From Neolewinella marina (lineage in GTDB: Bacteria > Bacteroidota > Bacteroidia > Chitinophagales > Saprospiraceae): a stretch of 64,000 nt of DNA. A program made the translations under genes and the position numbers. The stretch covers positions 1 to 64,000 of the forward strand of contig NZ_PDLO01000008.1 in assembly GCF_002631205.1 (NCBI RefSeq). Direction: 5' to 3'. Under the pieces are notes generated by a model. It saw nothing but the letters and a program-made list of their open reading frames with translations, was not told where the DNA came from and made no database searches. Shown here one piece after another: positions 1-9,924 of the stretch. Position 1 is the first letter of the stretch. Each line of letters opens with the position of its first letter.

Positions 1-91
1 GCCGGGTGTACACGTGTACACCGAACAGAATACGCAGATAATAAACAATACCGGGCAGCTAGACCTGTTCCCGCCTAATCATTTACACTAA
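1..91 (+). CDS. C-terminal end of an upstream gene (partial)
   Basis: Reading from base 2, an open frame runs from the window edge to a TAA at 89-91 and encodes a tail ending in QLDLFPPNHLH. The composition looks like a natural protein end, and the frame has no start in the window. The frame starting at base 1 is also open to 78, so the choice between the two is not certain. No function can be assigned from about 29 residues. Confidence 0.35.
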   Translation, partial: PGVHVYTEQNTQIINNTGQLDLFPPNHLH

Positions 92-123
92 TCCGTCAAG
101 CTATATTAGGCACGGACAAGCCA

Positions 124-870
124 CAAATCCTACTTCGTAAATCAGAAATCGTAAATCCTCCCCCTCTCCGGCCCTGGAAGGGACGGTTATCATAAGCGGG
201 GTCAGTTCCGCGGGGGAACACCGCGGAAGGGGCCCCGCGGGTATGGCGTTCACGAGCGGCAGTTAGCAGAGCCGTGCGGTAGCCAAATCGGATATCAGGA
301 ATCGAGTATCGAGAATCGCACATCAAACTGCAACCGCCGAAGTATATAGCACTCGGCCCGTGACCTTTGGGCCTCGAGCGCAGTACCTCCACCCACTACC
401 TCAGCAAACCACTGAGCTATACTAAGGTGTCAGCCATGAACTCAGTGGCCCTCCGCGCCTCAGTGGTGAAAATCACTCGGCCCGCGACCTTTGGGCTTCG
501 AGCGCAGCCGCAAATCCTACTTCGTAAATCAGAAATCGTAAATCCTCCCCCCCTCCGGCCCTGGAAGGGACGGTTATCATAAGCGGGGTCAGTTCCGCGG
601 GGGAACACCGCGGAAGGGGCCCCGCGGGTATGGCGTTCACGAGCGGCAGTTAGCAGAGCCGTGCGGTAGCCAAATCGGATATCAGGAATCGAGTATCGAG
701 AATCGCACATCAAACTGCAACCGCCGAAGTATATAGCACTCGGCCCGTGACCTTTGGGCCTCGAGCGCAGTACCTCCACCCACTACCTCAGCAAACCACT
801 GAGCTATACTAAGGTATCAGCCATAAACTCAGTGGCCCTCCGTGCCTCAGTGGTGAAAATCACTCGGCCC
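124..870. repeat. Tandem duplication, two 360-bp copies at a 387-bp period
   Basis: Bases 124-483 recur at 511-870 with only a few substitutions (for example ccatgaact against ccataaact), separated by a 27-bp spacer. Each copy holds an 8-bp hairpin, TTCCGCGG/CCGCGGAA with a 7-nt loop (206-228 and 593-615), and short motifs such as cgtaaatc. Minus-strand open frames exist through both copies but they lack a start signal, match no family and are simply duplicated with the DNA. I see no coding gene here. It looks like decayed intergenic repeat DNA that was recently duplicated. Confidence 0.85.
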
Positions 871-1002
871 GAAGGGCCTCGACCTTTGTAGTGAGCTGCC
901 CCGCCAATTCCACATTGTATCTGGTACATCGTAAATGGCAAATGCCCCTCGGGCCTGGAGGCCCTCCCCCCGTAAACTACTCGGCCCGAAGGGCCTCGAC
1001 CT
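862..1002. repeat. 24-bp direct repeat in gene-free DNA
   Basis: The same 24-bp string beginning actcggcccgaagggcctcg occurs at 862-885 and 979-1002, each followed shortly by gagctgccccgc (893-904 and 1015-1026). It continues the degenerate repeat family of the preceding duplication. No gene is visible between 871 and the SusD terminator. Confidence 0.7.
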
Positions 1003-1054
1003 GACGAGCCTAGCGAGCTGCCCCGCAAATCCTATATCGTAAATGGTGTTTCCT

Positions 1055-1096
1055 AAACAAAAAAGCGGCCAGGATCCCCAAGGAATCCTGGCCGCT
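1055..1096 (-). terminator. Rho-independent terminator of the susCD operon
   Basis: A perfect 12-bp stem (1064-1075 with 1085-1096, AGCGGCCAGGAT) with a 9-nt loop lies 27 bp past the SusD stop codon. On the minus strand it is followed by a T-rich tract (reverse complement of 1055-1064), the classical arrangement for intrinsic termination. Confidence 0.85.
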
Positions 1097-1123
1097 CAAG
1101 GTCGGGCGACGACGGAGTAATGG

Positions 1124-2845
1124 TTACTCGTAGCCGGGGTTCTGGCCCAGTACTTCGAAGCCCTGAAGGTCGATCTGACCCTGGGGGATCGGGTAGTACA
1201 GGTCCTGGGGGGCCCGGAACTCAGCACCGCCGAACTGTACGGGCAGGTACTGCTTTTCGTAGTTGATGTAGCCGTTCAGGAAGGATTCGGCACGGCCCCA
1301 GCGACGGAGGTCGAAGAAGCGGTGGCCTTCTCCCGAGAGCTCGAGCTTGCGCTCAAACTGCAGGATGTTGCGGGCGTTCTCCTGGCTGCCGAGGTCGTCG
1401 TAGAGGCTGATCTCGTAGTTGGCGGGAGAGTCGGCCAGCTCGGAGTTGGCGGCGCGCTCGCGAACCATGTTGATCAGTTCCAGGGCGCGGTCGAGGTTAC
1501 CGAGTTCGATTTCGGCTTCGGCCAGCATCAGCAGAACGTCGGCGTAACGGATGATGATGTAGTTCACGGCGGGGTAACCGCGGGTCCAGCTGGTACCGTC
1601 GGAGAAGGTGTTCTCCTGGGCCTTGTAGTAGACGAACTTCTTGGGCGAGTAGGGACCGGCGTGGGCCTGGTCGCGGATCCAGTCGCGGCCGGGGAAGATG
1701 CCCCAGTCGAGGTAAGGGATGCCGCGGCGTCCGACGGAGTGGTCGAGACGGGGGTCTACGGGCTTGGTGTCTACCGTGAAAGGATCGGCGGAAGCGATAC
1801 CGAAGTCAGTCTTCAGTTCCTCGCTGTCGGAGCGGTAGCTGCCGTCGAGGAGGGGCTTACCGTCTTCGGTGCGGAAGGAGTTCACCAAGTCGAAGCTGGG
1901 CTGGAAGAATCCACAGCAGTTGCCGGGTCCGCTGGAGCCGGTGTTGTGGGGGAAGTTCAGCGCGAAATCAGGGTTCGCATTGTTGGTCGTACCGGTGTTG
2001 GCGGCGGCCTGGATGGCGAAGATCGACTCCTTGTGGTTGTCAAACTCAGCGTTGAACACGTCGGCGTAGTTCTCCATCAGGCCTACGTCCTGACCGTTGG
2101 CGGTCTTGCCCTGGTTGACGACGTAGTCGAACATCTCCTTGGCCTGGGCCCACTTACCCTGGAAGAGGTAGGCTTTGCCGAGGTAAGCGGCGGCGGCCGT
2201 CTTGTTGGCGCGTCCGGCCTGGCTCTGGGTCTCGGGCAGGTTGTCGAAAGCGGCTTTGAAGTCCTCCTCGATGTGGGGCCACAGATCACTGGAGGGTACC
2301 AGTACGGCCTCCTCCGCAGTCAGGTCTTCGGTAATGTAGGGGGCGTTGTTGTAGGAGATTTCCAGCTGGAAGTAGTAGTGTCCGCGGAGGAAACGTCCTT
2401 CGCCGATGGCGCGGGTGCGGAAGGCATCGGTTACGGTGGGGTCTTCCGAGGTGTTGGCCACCTTCAGGGCGGCGTTCGAGCGGGCGATGCCCTCGTACAT
2501 GGCCGACCAGCGGTCGCGGGGAACCTGGGAGGTGGGCGAGAGCTGGTACTCTACCACCTCGTTGATGGCAGTAAAGTCACCGGTTTCCGTACCCTTGTTG
2601 GCGTCGCCGCCCTGGATGGAACCGTGTACCCAGTTGGAGGCGCCACCGAACCAGTTGCCGCGGCCGCCCAGTTGTGAGTAGGCACCGATGAGGAGGCCGT
2701 CGATGCCGGCGGGGGTACTGAGTACGGACTCGTTAAGGGAGCCCGTGGGGGCCACTTCGAGGAAGTCCTCGGAGCAGCTGTTGAAACCCAGCCCCAGGGA
2801 CGCTATCGCGGCTAGTATATAGGTGAGACGTTTAGTAGTCTGCAT
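1124..2845 (-). CDS. RagB/SusD family nutrient-uptake outer membrane lipoprotein
   Basis: This 573-residue protein should be the surface-exposed lid of a SusC-type TonB-dependent transporter, binding an oligomeric nutrient and passing it to SusC. The N-terminus is a lipoprotein signal ending in GFNSC with Cys24 as the lipidation site, followed by acidic SED, a surface-export type signal. Family hallmarks are the C-terminal ELSGEGHRFFDLRRWG block and the YPIPQGQID...QNPGY ending. It lies 81 bp downstream of the SusC gene on the same strand and is closed by a strong terminator, so the two form an operon. No glycoside hydrolase, sulfatase or peptidase is adjacent, so the substrate cannot be read from context. 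Confidence 0.95.
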   Translation of the reverse strand: MQTTKRLTYILAAIASLGLGFNSCSEDFLEVAPTGSLNESVLSTPAGIDGLLIGAYSQLGGRGNWFGGASNWVHGSIQGGDANKGTETGDFTAINEVVEYQLSPTSQVPRDRWSAMYEGIARSNAALKVANTSEDPTVTDAFRTRAIGEGRFLRGHYYFQLEISYNNAPYITEDLTAEEAVLVPSSDLWPHIEEDFKAAFDNLPETQSQAGRANKTAAAAYLGKAYLFQGKWAQAKEMFDYVVNQGKTANGQDVGLMENYADVFNAEFDNHKESIFAIQAAANTGTTNNANPDFALNFPHNTGSSGPGNCCGFFQPSFDLVNSFRTEDGKPLLDGSYRSDSEELKTDFGIASADPFTVDTKPVDPRLDHSVGRRGIPYLDWGIFPGRDWIRDQAHAGPYSPKKFVYYKAQENTFSDGTSWTRGYPAVNYIIIRYADVLLMLAEAEIELGNLDRALELINMVRERAANSELADSPANYEISLYDDLGSQENARNILQFERKLELSGEGHRFFDLRRWGRAESFLNGYINYEKQYLPVQFGGAEFRAPQDLYYPIPQGQIDLQGFEVLGQNPGYE

Positions 2846-2926
2846 GATTTATTGTTGTAAAGTTGTGTTGATAGCTCCACCCGGAGGCTCCGGAGAGGAT
2901 GCCCCCGGGTGGAGAATGGGGTTGGC

Positions 2927-5900
2927 TTAGAATCCGACGTGAACGCTCAGGTTGTAAGCACGGGTAACGGGGTAGTTGCCTACGTCAACACCGAACTTGG
3001 TGTCGGCGGCACCACCAACGGCGGGGTCGAGACCATCGTAACCGGAGATGGTGAAGACGTTATTGGCGGCCAGGGCCACGCGTACGTTCTGCAGGGCACC
3101 GCCGAAGGCGTTCTCCGAGAAGTTGTACCCCAGGGCGAGGTACTGCAGGCGCAGGTAGCTGCCGTTTTCGACGTAGTAGCTGTTCGACTGGGTCGAGGTG
3201 CTGAAGTTCGAGATGTTCTCGTAGATCGGCACGTCGGTGTCGGTGTTGGTCGGCGACCAGCTGTCGAGTACGCGGGTGGATACCGCGGCGCCTACGAAGG
3301 TGCCGTAGAAGTCGGTGAACCACTTGGAGTTGTTGTAGATCTCACCACCCAGCGAGGTGTAGAAGAAGCTGGTCAGGTCGAAGCCCTTGTAGTTCAGCTT
3401 CAGGTTCAGGCCACCGGTGAAATCGGGAACGGCGCTGCCGAGGAAGGTACGGTCGGCCTCGGTGATCTGCCCGTCGGGCATACCGGTGAGGTCGCCGTTC
3501 TCGTCGCGGCTGTTGTTGTCCTCGAAACGGAAGCGGCCGGGAGCAGCTCCTTCCTGGGTGGGGGCGCTGTTGACCTCCGACTCGCTCTGGAACAGGCCGA
3601 GCACCTTGTAGCCAAAGAAGGAAGACAGGGGCATGCCGACCTGGTTGCGGACGATGGTGCCCGAGATGCGGGTACCTCCTACGTCGAAGAAGTCAACGTC
3701 GTCGGTGAACTTGGTGATCTCGTTCTTAAGGAGGGCACCGTTGATGGTGGTCTCGATCGAGAAGTCGCTGCCAATCTTGGCGCGGTAGATGAGGGAGGCG
3801 TCAAGACCCTGGTTCAGCATGCTGCCGATGTTCACTACCGGGGGGGTAGCGCTGGGGCCGAGTACGTTGGGGATGGGCAGCTGTACCAGCAGGTCGTTGG
3901 TTTCCTTGCGCCACAGGTCGACGATGATGTCAAAGTTGCCACCGCCAAGGGTAGCGTCGAAGCCGATGTTGGAAGTCACCGAGGTTTCCCAGCGGGCGGT
4001 TTCCGTACCGATGCGGCTGCGGAAGAAGCCGGTTGCGGCCGAGGAGTTCGAACCGGTGATGTCGTAGCTCGAGGCACCCAGGCTGGTTCCGAACAGCGAG
4101 AAGCGGTTGTCGCCGGAAACGTTGTTGGAGTTACCCATCTGTCCCCATCCACCACGGATTTTCAGGTCAGCAAAGACGCTTTGGTTCTGCATGAAAGGCT
4201 CGCTCGTGACGCGCCAGGCGGCGGAAAGAGCGGGGAAGGTACCGTAGCGGTTCTCGGCACCGAAGCGGCTGGAGCCGTCGCGGCGCAGTACACCGGTTAC
4301 GTAGTACTTGTCGTTCCAGTTGTAGTTCAGCTGGCTGAAGACCGAGAAGAAGCGGCTGCCGTTGGTAAAGTTCGAGAATACCTGGCGGCTCTCTACGTTG
4401 TTCAGCGAGATGAAGTCAACGCTCTGGCTGAAGGGGTTGATGCCCGATCCGCTGCTGTTGCGGAACTTGTCGGCTTCCAGCGCCTCGACGCCCACCAGCA
4501 GGTTCACGTTGTGGCCACCGAAGTCGCGCTCGTACTTGGCGGTGTTGGTCCAGATCCAGTCCGTACCGTAACCCTGGAACTCACCGTAGCCGAAGCTGGC
4601 GTTGTTCTCGGCGTTCTCGTAGGTCTGCCGGCTGTACCAGCGGCCGTTGTAGCCGATGTACTTGCCACCGAAGCTCGACCGCAGGGTCAGCTCCTCGATG
4701 GGGTCGAACTCGAGGTAAAGGTTACCGAAGGCAATGTTGTCGAAGTTCTGGTTGTTGGCCAGTCCGTCGCGGGCAGCCACCGGGTTGCGGGGGTTACCGA
4801 AGCCGGGGGCCTTGGTACCGGCGTAGCCACCGAACTCATCGTAAACGGGGATGAGGGGGTTGAGGCGGAAAGCCGAAAGAATTTCGTTCTCGTCGTCGGA
4901 GCTACCGGCACCGCCACCGTCGCCGGTCAGGCCGAGGGCCTTGCGGTGGGTGAACTGCAGGTTCTGTCCGAAGCGGACGCGGCTGCCGAGGTCAAACTCG
5001 GTGTTGATGCGCGAGGTGTAGCGCTCGTAGGTATTGTTCAGCAGGATACCCTCCTGGATCTGGGCACCCAGGCTGACGTAGTAGCGGGTGTTTTCCGTGG
5101 AACCGCTGAAACCCAGGGTGTGGCGGTTGGTCATCGCCGTGCGGGTGATGGCGTCGTACCAGTCGGTACCCTCCTTGTTGGCGCGGACCACCTGGTAAAG
5201 GGGGCCGGCGGCGGGGTTGATGTTGTACTTTTCACGCTCAGCCTCGAGGTCAACCGTTCCGCGAACACCACCGATGCTGCCCACCAGGATGTAGTCGGGC
5301 AGGACGGGGTTTTCACCGCTGCCGTACTGGGGGTGGTCAAAAACGGGCGTGGTGCCGTTAGCTGCCGCGGTGTTGCGGATGGCTTCCCAGGTCTTCATCG
5401 CGTCCTGCTCGGGCGTGAGGATGGGCTGACCCTTGCCGGGGTCGGTGAAACCGGTCAGTCCGTCGTAGGTCACCTTCAGGGGCGAAGGCTCGCGGGTGCC
5501 GCGCTTGGTCTGGATAACCACTACGCCGTTGGCGGCGCGGGCTCCGTAGATGGAGGCCGAGGCGGCGTCCTTCAGGATGGAGGTGTTCTGGATGTCGTCG
5601 GGCGACAGGAAGTTGATGTTGGTCTGGGGCACCCCGTCCACTACGTAGAGGGGGTTGTTGCCACCGAAGGATCCGAAACCGCGAACGCGGATGATCGACT
5701 CCGTACCGGGCTGACCGTTGGTGATTACGGTTACCCCGGCGGCGCGGCCCTGGAGCTGCTGTTCGACGTTGCCCGAAGGAACGGCGGTGAGCTCCTCGGT
5801 GCTTACCGTGGAGATGGCGCCCGTGGTCTGCCGCTTGCTGGTCACGGCGTAACCCGTAACCACGACTTCGTCGAGGGCTACCCCTTCGGACATAACCACG

Positions 5901-6166
5901 TCAACCACCGTCTGGCCGCTCAGGACCAGGGTTTGGGTTTCGTAGCCGGTGTAGGAGAAGACGAGTTCGGTGACGTTGGCCGGAACCGTGAGTGAGTACT
6001 TGCCGTCGAGGTCGGCTACGGTTCCTGCGGTAGTTCCCTTTGCCAGCACCGTCGCCCCCACGAGGGGGAATCCATCCGGATCGGTTATGGTTCCGGTCAC
6101 GGTCGTTTGCCCGTAGATGGCTGCTGAGCACAGCAACGCCATCACAAGGCCTAATAGTTGTTTCAT
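2927..6166 (-). CDS. SusC/RagA family TonB-linked outer membrane transporter
   Basis: This 1079-residue outer membrane barrel imports its ligand with TonB energy and partners with the SusD protein encoded next. A signal peptide ends near AAIYGQ. A carboxypeptidase-regulatory-like domain follows (about 22-95, with GTITDPDGFPLVGATV and SYTGYE), then the plug with the SusC-specific EVVVTGYAVTSKRQTTGAIS and KDAASASIYGARAANGVVVI blocks. The rest is beta-barrel ending in the terminal aromatic NLSVHVGF. Length and domain order are normal for the family. Lack of an N-terminal STN domain means there is no sign of anti-sigma signalling. The start is the ATG at 6166, with about 200 bp of shared upstream DNA facing a divergent lipoprotein gene. 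Confidence 0.96.
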   Translation of the reverse strand: MKQLLGLVMALLCSAAIYGQTTVTGTITDPDGFPLVGATVLAKGTTAGTVADLDGKYSLTVPANVTELVFSYTGYETQTLVLSGQTVVDVVMSEGVALDEVVVTGYAVTSKRQTTGAISTVSTEELTAVPSGNVEQQLQGRAAGVTVITNGQPGTESIIRVRGFGSFGGNNPLYVVDGVPQTNINFLSPDDIQNTSILKDAASASIYGARAANGVVVIQTKRGTREPSPLKVTYDGLTGFTDPGKGQPILTPEQDAMKTWEAIRNTAAANGTTPVFDHPQYGSGENPVLPDYILVGSIGGVRGTVDLEAEREKYNINPAAGPLYQVVRANKEGTDWYDAITRTAMTNRHTLGFSGSTENTRYYVSLGAQIQEGILLNNTYERYTSRINTEFDLGSRVRFGQNLQFTHRKALGLTGDGGGAGSSDDENEILSAFRLNPLIPVYDEFGGYAGTKAPGFGNPRNPVAARDGLANNQNFDNIAFGNLYLEFDPIEELTLRSSFGGKYIGYNGRWYSRQTYENAENNASFGYGEFQGYGTDWIWTNTAKYERDFGGHNVNLLVGVEALEADKFRNSSGSGINPFSQSVDFISLNNVESRQVFSNFTNGSRFFSVFSQLNYNWNDKYYVTGVLRRDGSSRFGAENRYGTFPALSAAWRVTSEPFMQNQSVFADLKIRGGWGQMGNSNNVSGDNRFSLFGTSLGASSYDITGSNSSAATGFFRSRIGTETARWETSVTSNIGFDATLGGGNFDIIVDLWRKETNDLLVQLPIPNVLGPSATPPVVNIGSMLNQGLDASLIYRAKIGSDFSIETTINGALLKNEITKFTDDVDFFDVGGTRISGTIVRNQVGMPLSSFFGYKVLGLFQSESEVNSAPTQEGAAPGRFRFEDNNSRDENGDLTGMPDGQITEADRTFLGSAVPDFTGGLNLKLNYKGFDLTSFFYTSLGGEIYNNSKWFTDFYGTFVGAAVSTRVLDSWSPTNTDTDVPIYENISNFSTSTQSNSYYVENGSYLRLQYLALGYNFSENAFGGALQNVRVALAANNVFTISGYDGLDPAVGGAADTKFGVDVGNYPVTRAYNLSVHVGF

Positions 6167-6341
6167 GATCGAGATTAAGTTAGTGAGTTCAAAAGGATTT
6201 GGGGAATCGCCACCGGGGCGGTTCTCAATCTTCTAATAAGGCGCTAACATACCAATTTTTAGATACAAGGCGCGGGGTGGAAAAAGTCCAATCGACGGCA
6301 ATCTTACAGCTTCCGATAATCCGGGGGGGCTGCATCCTTGC

Positions 6342-6349
6342 TATCTTGG
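6342..6349 (+). promoter_or_regulatory. Possible -7 box of the FG-GAP lipoprotein gene
   Basis: TATCTTGG is one base away from the Bacteroidota -7 consensus TAnnTTTG and lies 19 nt before the ATG at 6369. I find no convincing TTTG at -33. No clear promoter could be assigned to susC in the same 202-bp divergent interval. Confidence 0.3.
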
Positions 6350-6368
6350 CCATTCCTCAACCTTACGC

Positions 6369-9300
6369 ATGAAAGTTTTCGTTTCCCTTGTTCTGTTGTT
6401 CAGCCTGTTAGCGCTGTCCGGTTGTCGCGACGAATCATCGTCTGCCCTGTTCCAACGCATTGACCCCGCAAAAAGCGGCCTCACCTTCGCCAATCGGATC
6501 ACCGAAAATGACACTTTTAACATTCTCGACTTCGAATACGTCTACAACGGCGGGGGCGTAGGCGCCGCCGACTTCAACGGCGACGGGCTTACCGACCTCT
6601 ACTTCACCGGGAATACCACCGAAAACAAGCTGTTCCTCAACCTGGGCGACATGCGCTTTCAGGACGTGACCGAACTGGCCGGCGTTTCCGGGCGCGGACG
6701 CTGGTGCAGTGGAATCGCGGTGACCGACATCAACGCCGACGGTTTGCCCGACCTCTACGTCAGTGCCACCATCTACGAACCCGGCAGCCGAAGGGCCAAC
6801 CTGCTTTACCTGAACGAGGGCAGCACCGTGAACGAGGACGGGCTTGCCATCCCCCAATTCCGGGAGGTGGCCGCCAGCTGTGGCATTGCCGACACCTCCC
6901 ACACCACCCAGTCCGCCTTCTTCGATTACGACCGCGACGGCGACCTGGACCTCTACATCCTGGTGAACGAAATGGACAACCGGGCCCTACCCAACCGTTA
7001 CCTGCCCAAGATCACCGACGGCAGCGGCCGCAAGAACGACAAGCTGTACCGCAACGATGGCCCCGGCCCCGACGGCCTCCCCCGCTTCACCGAAGTGGGC
7101 AAGGAAGCCGGCATCCTCAAGGAAGGCTTCGGACTGGGCGTCAGCGTCTGTGACATTAACGCCGACGGCTGGCCCGACCTCTACATCACCAACGACTACG
7201 TCAGCAATGACCTGCTGTGGATCAACAACCAGGACGGCACCTTCACGGACCGCGCCATGGAATACCTCAAGCACAGCAGCTACTCCGCCATGGGCAACGA
7301 CGTGGCCGACCTGAATAACGACGGCCGCGATGACGTCTTCACCGTCGATATGTTCCCCGAGGACAACCTCCGGCGCAAGGCCATGATGCCCCCGAACAAC
7401 TACAACGGCTATCTAAATAATCTCCGCTTCAACTACCTGCCGCAGTTCACCCGCAACGTACTGCAGCTCAACCAGCCGGTGAACGACACCTCCTTCATCC
7501 TCACCGAGGTGGGTATGATGGCCGGCATAGCCGCTACCGACTGGAGCTGGAGCCCCCTGGCCGCCGACGTCGACAACGATGGCGACCGCGACCTGCTTAT
7601 CACGAACGGCTTCCCGCGTGACATCACCGACCGCGACTTTATGGACTACAACGTCCAGGTCAGCAACCTGGCAAGCCGGGAAACCCGCCTGGCCCAGATC
7701 CCCTCGGTCAAGATCCCCAACTACGCCTACGAGAACGACGGCAACGCCTTGCCCCACTTCACCAAGCGCGTAGCGGAATGGGGCTTCGACCACCCCTCGT
7801 TCAGCAACGGCGCGGTCTACGTTGACCTCGACAACGACGGTGACCTCGACTACGTGGTCAACAACATCAACGACAGCTGCTTCCTCTTCCGCAACGACCT
7901 GATCAACCTCGGAGGGCCGGCTTTCGCCGGCCACTGGCTGCAGCTGCAACTGCGGGGAGAAGGGCAGAACACCCAGGCCCTCGGTGCCCGGGTTACGGTA
8001 GTATCGGATTCCGCCACCCAGACAACCTACAACCATCCCGTGCGCGGCTTCCTCTCCAGCGTGGCCGACGTCCTCCACTTCGGCTTCCGCCCCGGCGACT
8101 CCCTGCAGATGGTGAGGGTCGACTGGCCGGACGGGGAGTCCTATATATATAAGGATGTAAGCTGGGACCAACGCGTCACCCTCGACAAGGCCGGCGGACA
8201 ACCCGCTCCCCCCGCCGCGCGGCCCGCCCCCGCGGCCGCCCGGCTGGTGGCCGCCCCTGACCTGCTCCGGGGTTTTTCCGAACACCGCGACAGCCTTTTC
8301 ATCGACTTCAACGTGCAGCCCCTGCTGCCCCACAAGCTCTCCGAGTACGGTCCTGGGCTGGCCGTGGCCGACGTCAACGGGGACGGGCTGGAGGACATCT
8401 ACCGCTCCGGCTCCCACTTCTTCCACGGCGAACTGTTGCTGCAGGGCCGTAACGGAAAGGGTGAGCCTACCTTCACCGCGGCACCCGCGCTGCCCGAAGA
8501 GGCAGCGAATGAAAACCTGGGCGTACTTTTCTTCGACGCAGACGGTGACGGCGACCAGGACCTATACCTCGTGAGCGGGGGCAGTGAGTTCGCCGTGAAC
8601 CGTCCGGAACTGCTGGACCAGCTCCTGCTCAACGACGGACAGGGACGCTTCACCCCCCACCCCGCGGGCCTGCCCGGGCTGCAGTCGAGTGGATCCTGCG
8701 TCCGCGCGGCGGACGTTGACCGCGACGGGGACCTGGACCTTTTCGTGGGCGGTCGCCTCAACCCCGGCCGCTTCCCCGAGGCCGTGGACAGCTACCTACT
8801 GATCAACGACGGCCGGGGTTCCTTTGCACCCGCGTCCCCGCCCGCCTTTACCGCACTCGGACTGGTCACCGACGCCCTCTGGACCGACTACAACGCCGAC
8901 GGATGGGTAGACCTGCTCATTGCCGGACAGGGCATGGGGCTCCGGCTGTTCGAAAACCAGAAAGGCACCCTCCGGGAGAATAGCCCGGCCGCTTTTGCCG
9001 ACCACGTAGGCTGGTGGAACGGACTGGCCGCGGCAGACTTCGACCGCGACGGTGACCTGGACTACGCCGCCGGGAACTTCGGTGCCAACCACCTTTACGG
9101 CGGGAGCGGTAGCGACTTTGTAGGACTGTACGGCGGCGACCTGGACGGCAACGGCGGCTACGACGTGCTCGTTTCGGACTACGTTCTGGCCGAGGACGGT
9201 ACCTACCGGGAGTTCCCCCACCACCAGCGGACGGATACCGAAAAGCAACTCATCAGCGTCAAACGCCGCTATCCCCGCCACGAGGATTTCGGCCGGGCCA

Positions 9301-9920
9301 CCATCGAGGACGTGCTCTCCGGCTACCCGGAAGCAAAGATCACCGCCCTGCGGTCCAACTACCTCCGCTCGGCCTGGATCGAGAACCTGGGCGACGGCAA
9401 CTTTGCCTTTCACGAACTGCCGCGGGCGGCCCAGGTGGCCCCCCTCTTCGGCATGCAGGCCCTGGACGTCAACGCCGACGGCCATCCGGACCTGGTGGCC
9501 ATCGGCAACGATTACGGTACCGAAACCGGCATGGGGATGCTGAACGCCCTGAACGGGCTGGTGCTGCTGTTCGACCCCGGCAGCCGAACATTCATTCCGG
9601 CCGCCGAGCGTGACTTCCACGTGCCGGGGAACGGCCGCAGCCTCACGGTGGTGAACGTCAATGGTGCCCCCACCCTCGTGGCCTCCGAAAACCAGGGCCC
9701 GACCACCGCCTACCGGCTCGCTCAGGCAGGACAGCTGGTGCGGGTGCCGGCCGATGCCCAGCGGGTCACCTACACCGTGAACGGGAAGCCCAGCCTGACG
9801 GAGGTATACTACGGAAGCGGCTACCTGAGCCAGCGCAGCCGCGACATCTGGCTGCCCGCCGGAGCCACGGATATCCAGGTGCACACCTTCAAGGGAGCCA
9901 CCGCGCAACCCAGCCGGTAG
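6369..9920 (+). CDS. FG-GAP/VCBS-repeat lipoprotein with ASPIC/UnbV domain
   Basis: This 1183-residue protein has a lipoprotein signal (LLALSGCRDES, Cys19), so it is probably anchored in the outer membrane. It contains at least 14 calcium-binding loops of the DFNGDGLTDLYF type (DINADGLPDLYV, DYDRDGDLDLYI and others), as in integrin-like beta-propellers, arranged as two propeller halves. Between the halves, at about residues 535-605, lies an ASPIC/UnbV-like segment (GARVTVVSDSATQTTYNHPV...VDWPDGESY). The family is common in Saprospiria and Cytophagia and often sits next to SusC/SusD pairs. Its role is unknown, with adhesion or glycan binding suspected. It is transcribed divergently from susC and converges on the pirin gene with a 4-bp gap. 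Confidence 0.9.
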   Translation: MKVFVSLVLLFSLLALSGCRDESSSALFQRIDPAKSGLTFANRITENDTFNILDFEYVYNGGGVGAADFNGDGLTDLYFTGNTTENKLFLNLGDMRFQDVTELAGVSGRGRWCSGIAVTDINADGLPDLYVSATIYEPGSRRANLLYLNEGSTVNEDGLAIPQFREVAASCGIADTSHTTQSAFFDYDRDGDLDLYILVNEMDNRALPNRYLPKITDGSGRKNDKLYRNDGPGPDGLPRFTEVGKEAGILKEGFGLGVSVCDINADGWPDLYITNDYVSNDLLWINNQDGTFTDRAMEYLKHSSYSAMGNDVADLNNDGRDDVFTVDMFPEDNLRRKAMMPPNNYNGYLNNLRFNYLPQFTRNVLQLNQPVNDTSFILTEVGMMAGIAATDWSWSPLAADVDNDGDRDLLITNGFPRDITDRDFMDYNVQVSNLASRETRLAQIPSVKIPNYAYENDGNALPHFTKRVAEWGFDHPSFSNGAVYVDLDNDGDLDYVVNNINDSCFLFRNDLINLGGPAFAGHWLQLQLRGEGQNTQALGARVTVVSDSATQTTYNHPVRGFLSSVADVLHFGFRPGDSLQMVRVDWPDGESYIYKDVSWDQRVTLDKAGGQPAPPAARPAPAAARLVAAPDLLRGFSEHRDSLFIDFNVQPLLPHKLSEYGPGLAVADVNGDGLEDIYRSGSHFFHGELLLQGRNGKGEPTFTAAPALPEEAANENLGVLFFDADGDGDQDLYLVSGGSEFAVNRPELLDQLLLNDGQGRFTPHPAGLPGLQSSGSCVRAADVDRDGDLDLFVGGRLNPGRFPEAVDSYLLINDGRGSFAPASPPAFTALGLVTDALWTDYNADGWVDLLIAGQGMGLRLFENQKGTLRENSPAAFADHVGWWNGLAAADFDRDGDLDYAAGNFGANHLYGGSGSDFVGLYGGDLDGNGGYDVLVSDYVLAEDGTYREFPHHQRTDTEKQLISVKRRYPRHEDFGRATIEDVLSGYPEAKITALRSNYLRSAWIENLGDGNFAFHELPRAAQVAPLFGMQALDVNADGHPDLVAIGNDYGTETGMGMLNALNGLVLLFDPGSRTFIPAAERDFHVPGNGRSLTVVNVNGAPTLVASENQGPTTAYRLAQAGQLVRVPADAQRVTYTVNGKPSLTEVYYGSGYLSQRSRDIWLPAGATDIQVHTFKGATAQPSR

Positions 9921-9924
9921 GAAA

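Noticed and set aside
5-22. Perfect 18-bp palindrome ggtgtacacgtgtacacc
   Set aside because: It lies within the probable coding tail at 2-91 and can be explained by codons for GVHVYT; there is no other sign of an operator.
96-1028. Minus-strand open frames with near-identical 98- and 120-residue products
   Set aside because: They follow the duplicated noncoding DNA, are Arg/Gly-rich without a start signal, and match no family; they are frames opened by GC-rich repeats.
2909-5995. 1028-residue plus-strand open frame opposite susC
   Set aside because: It is Val/Gly/Ala-rich with no family motifs; it is the antisense shadow of a well-supported TonB receptor gene.
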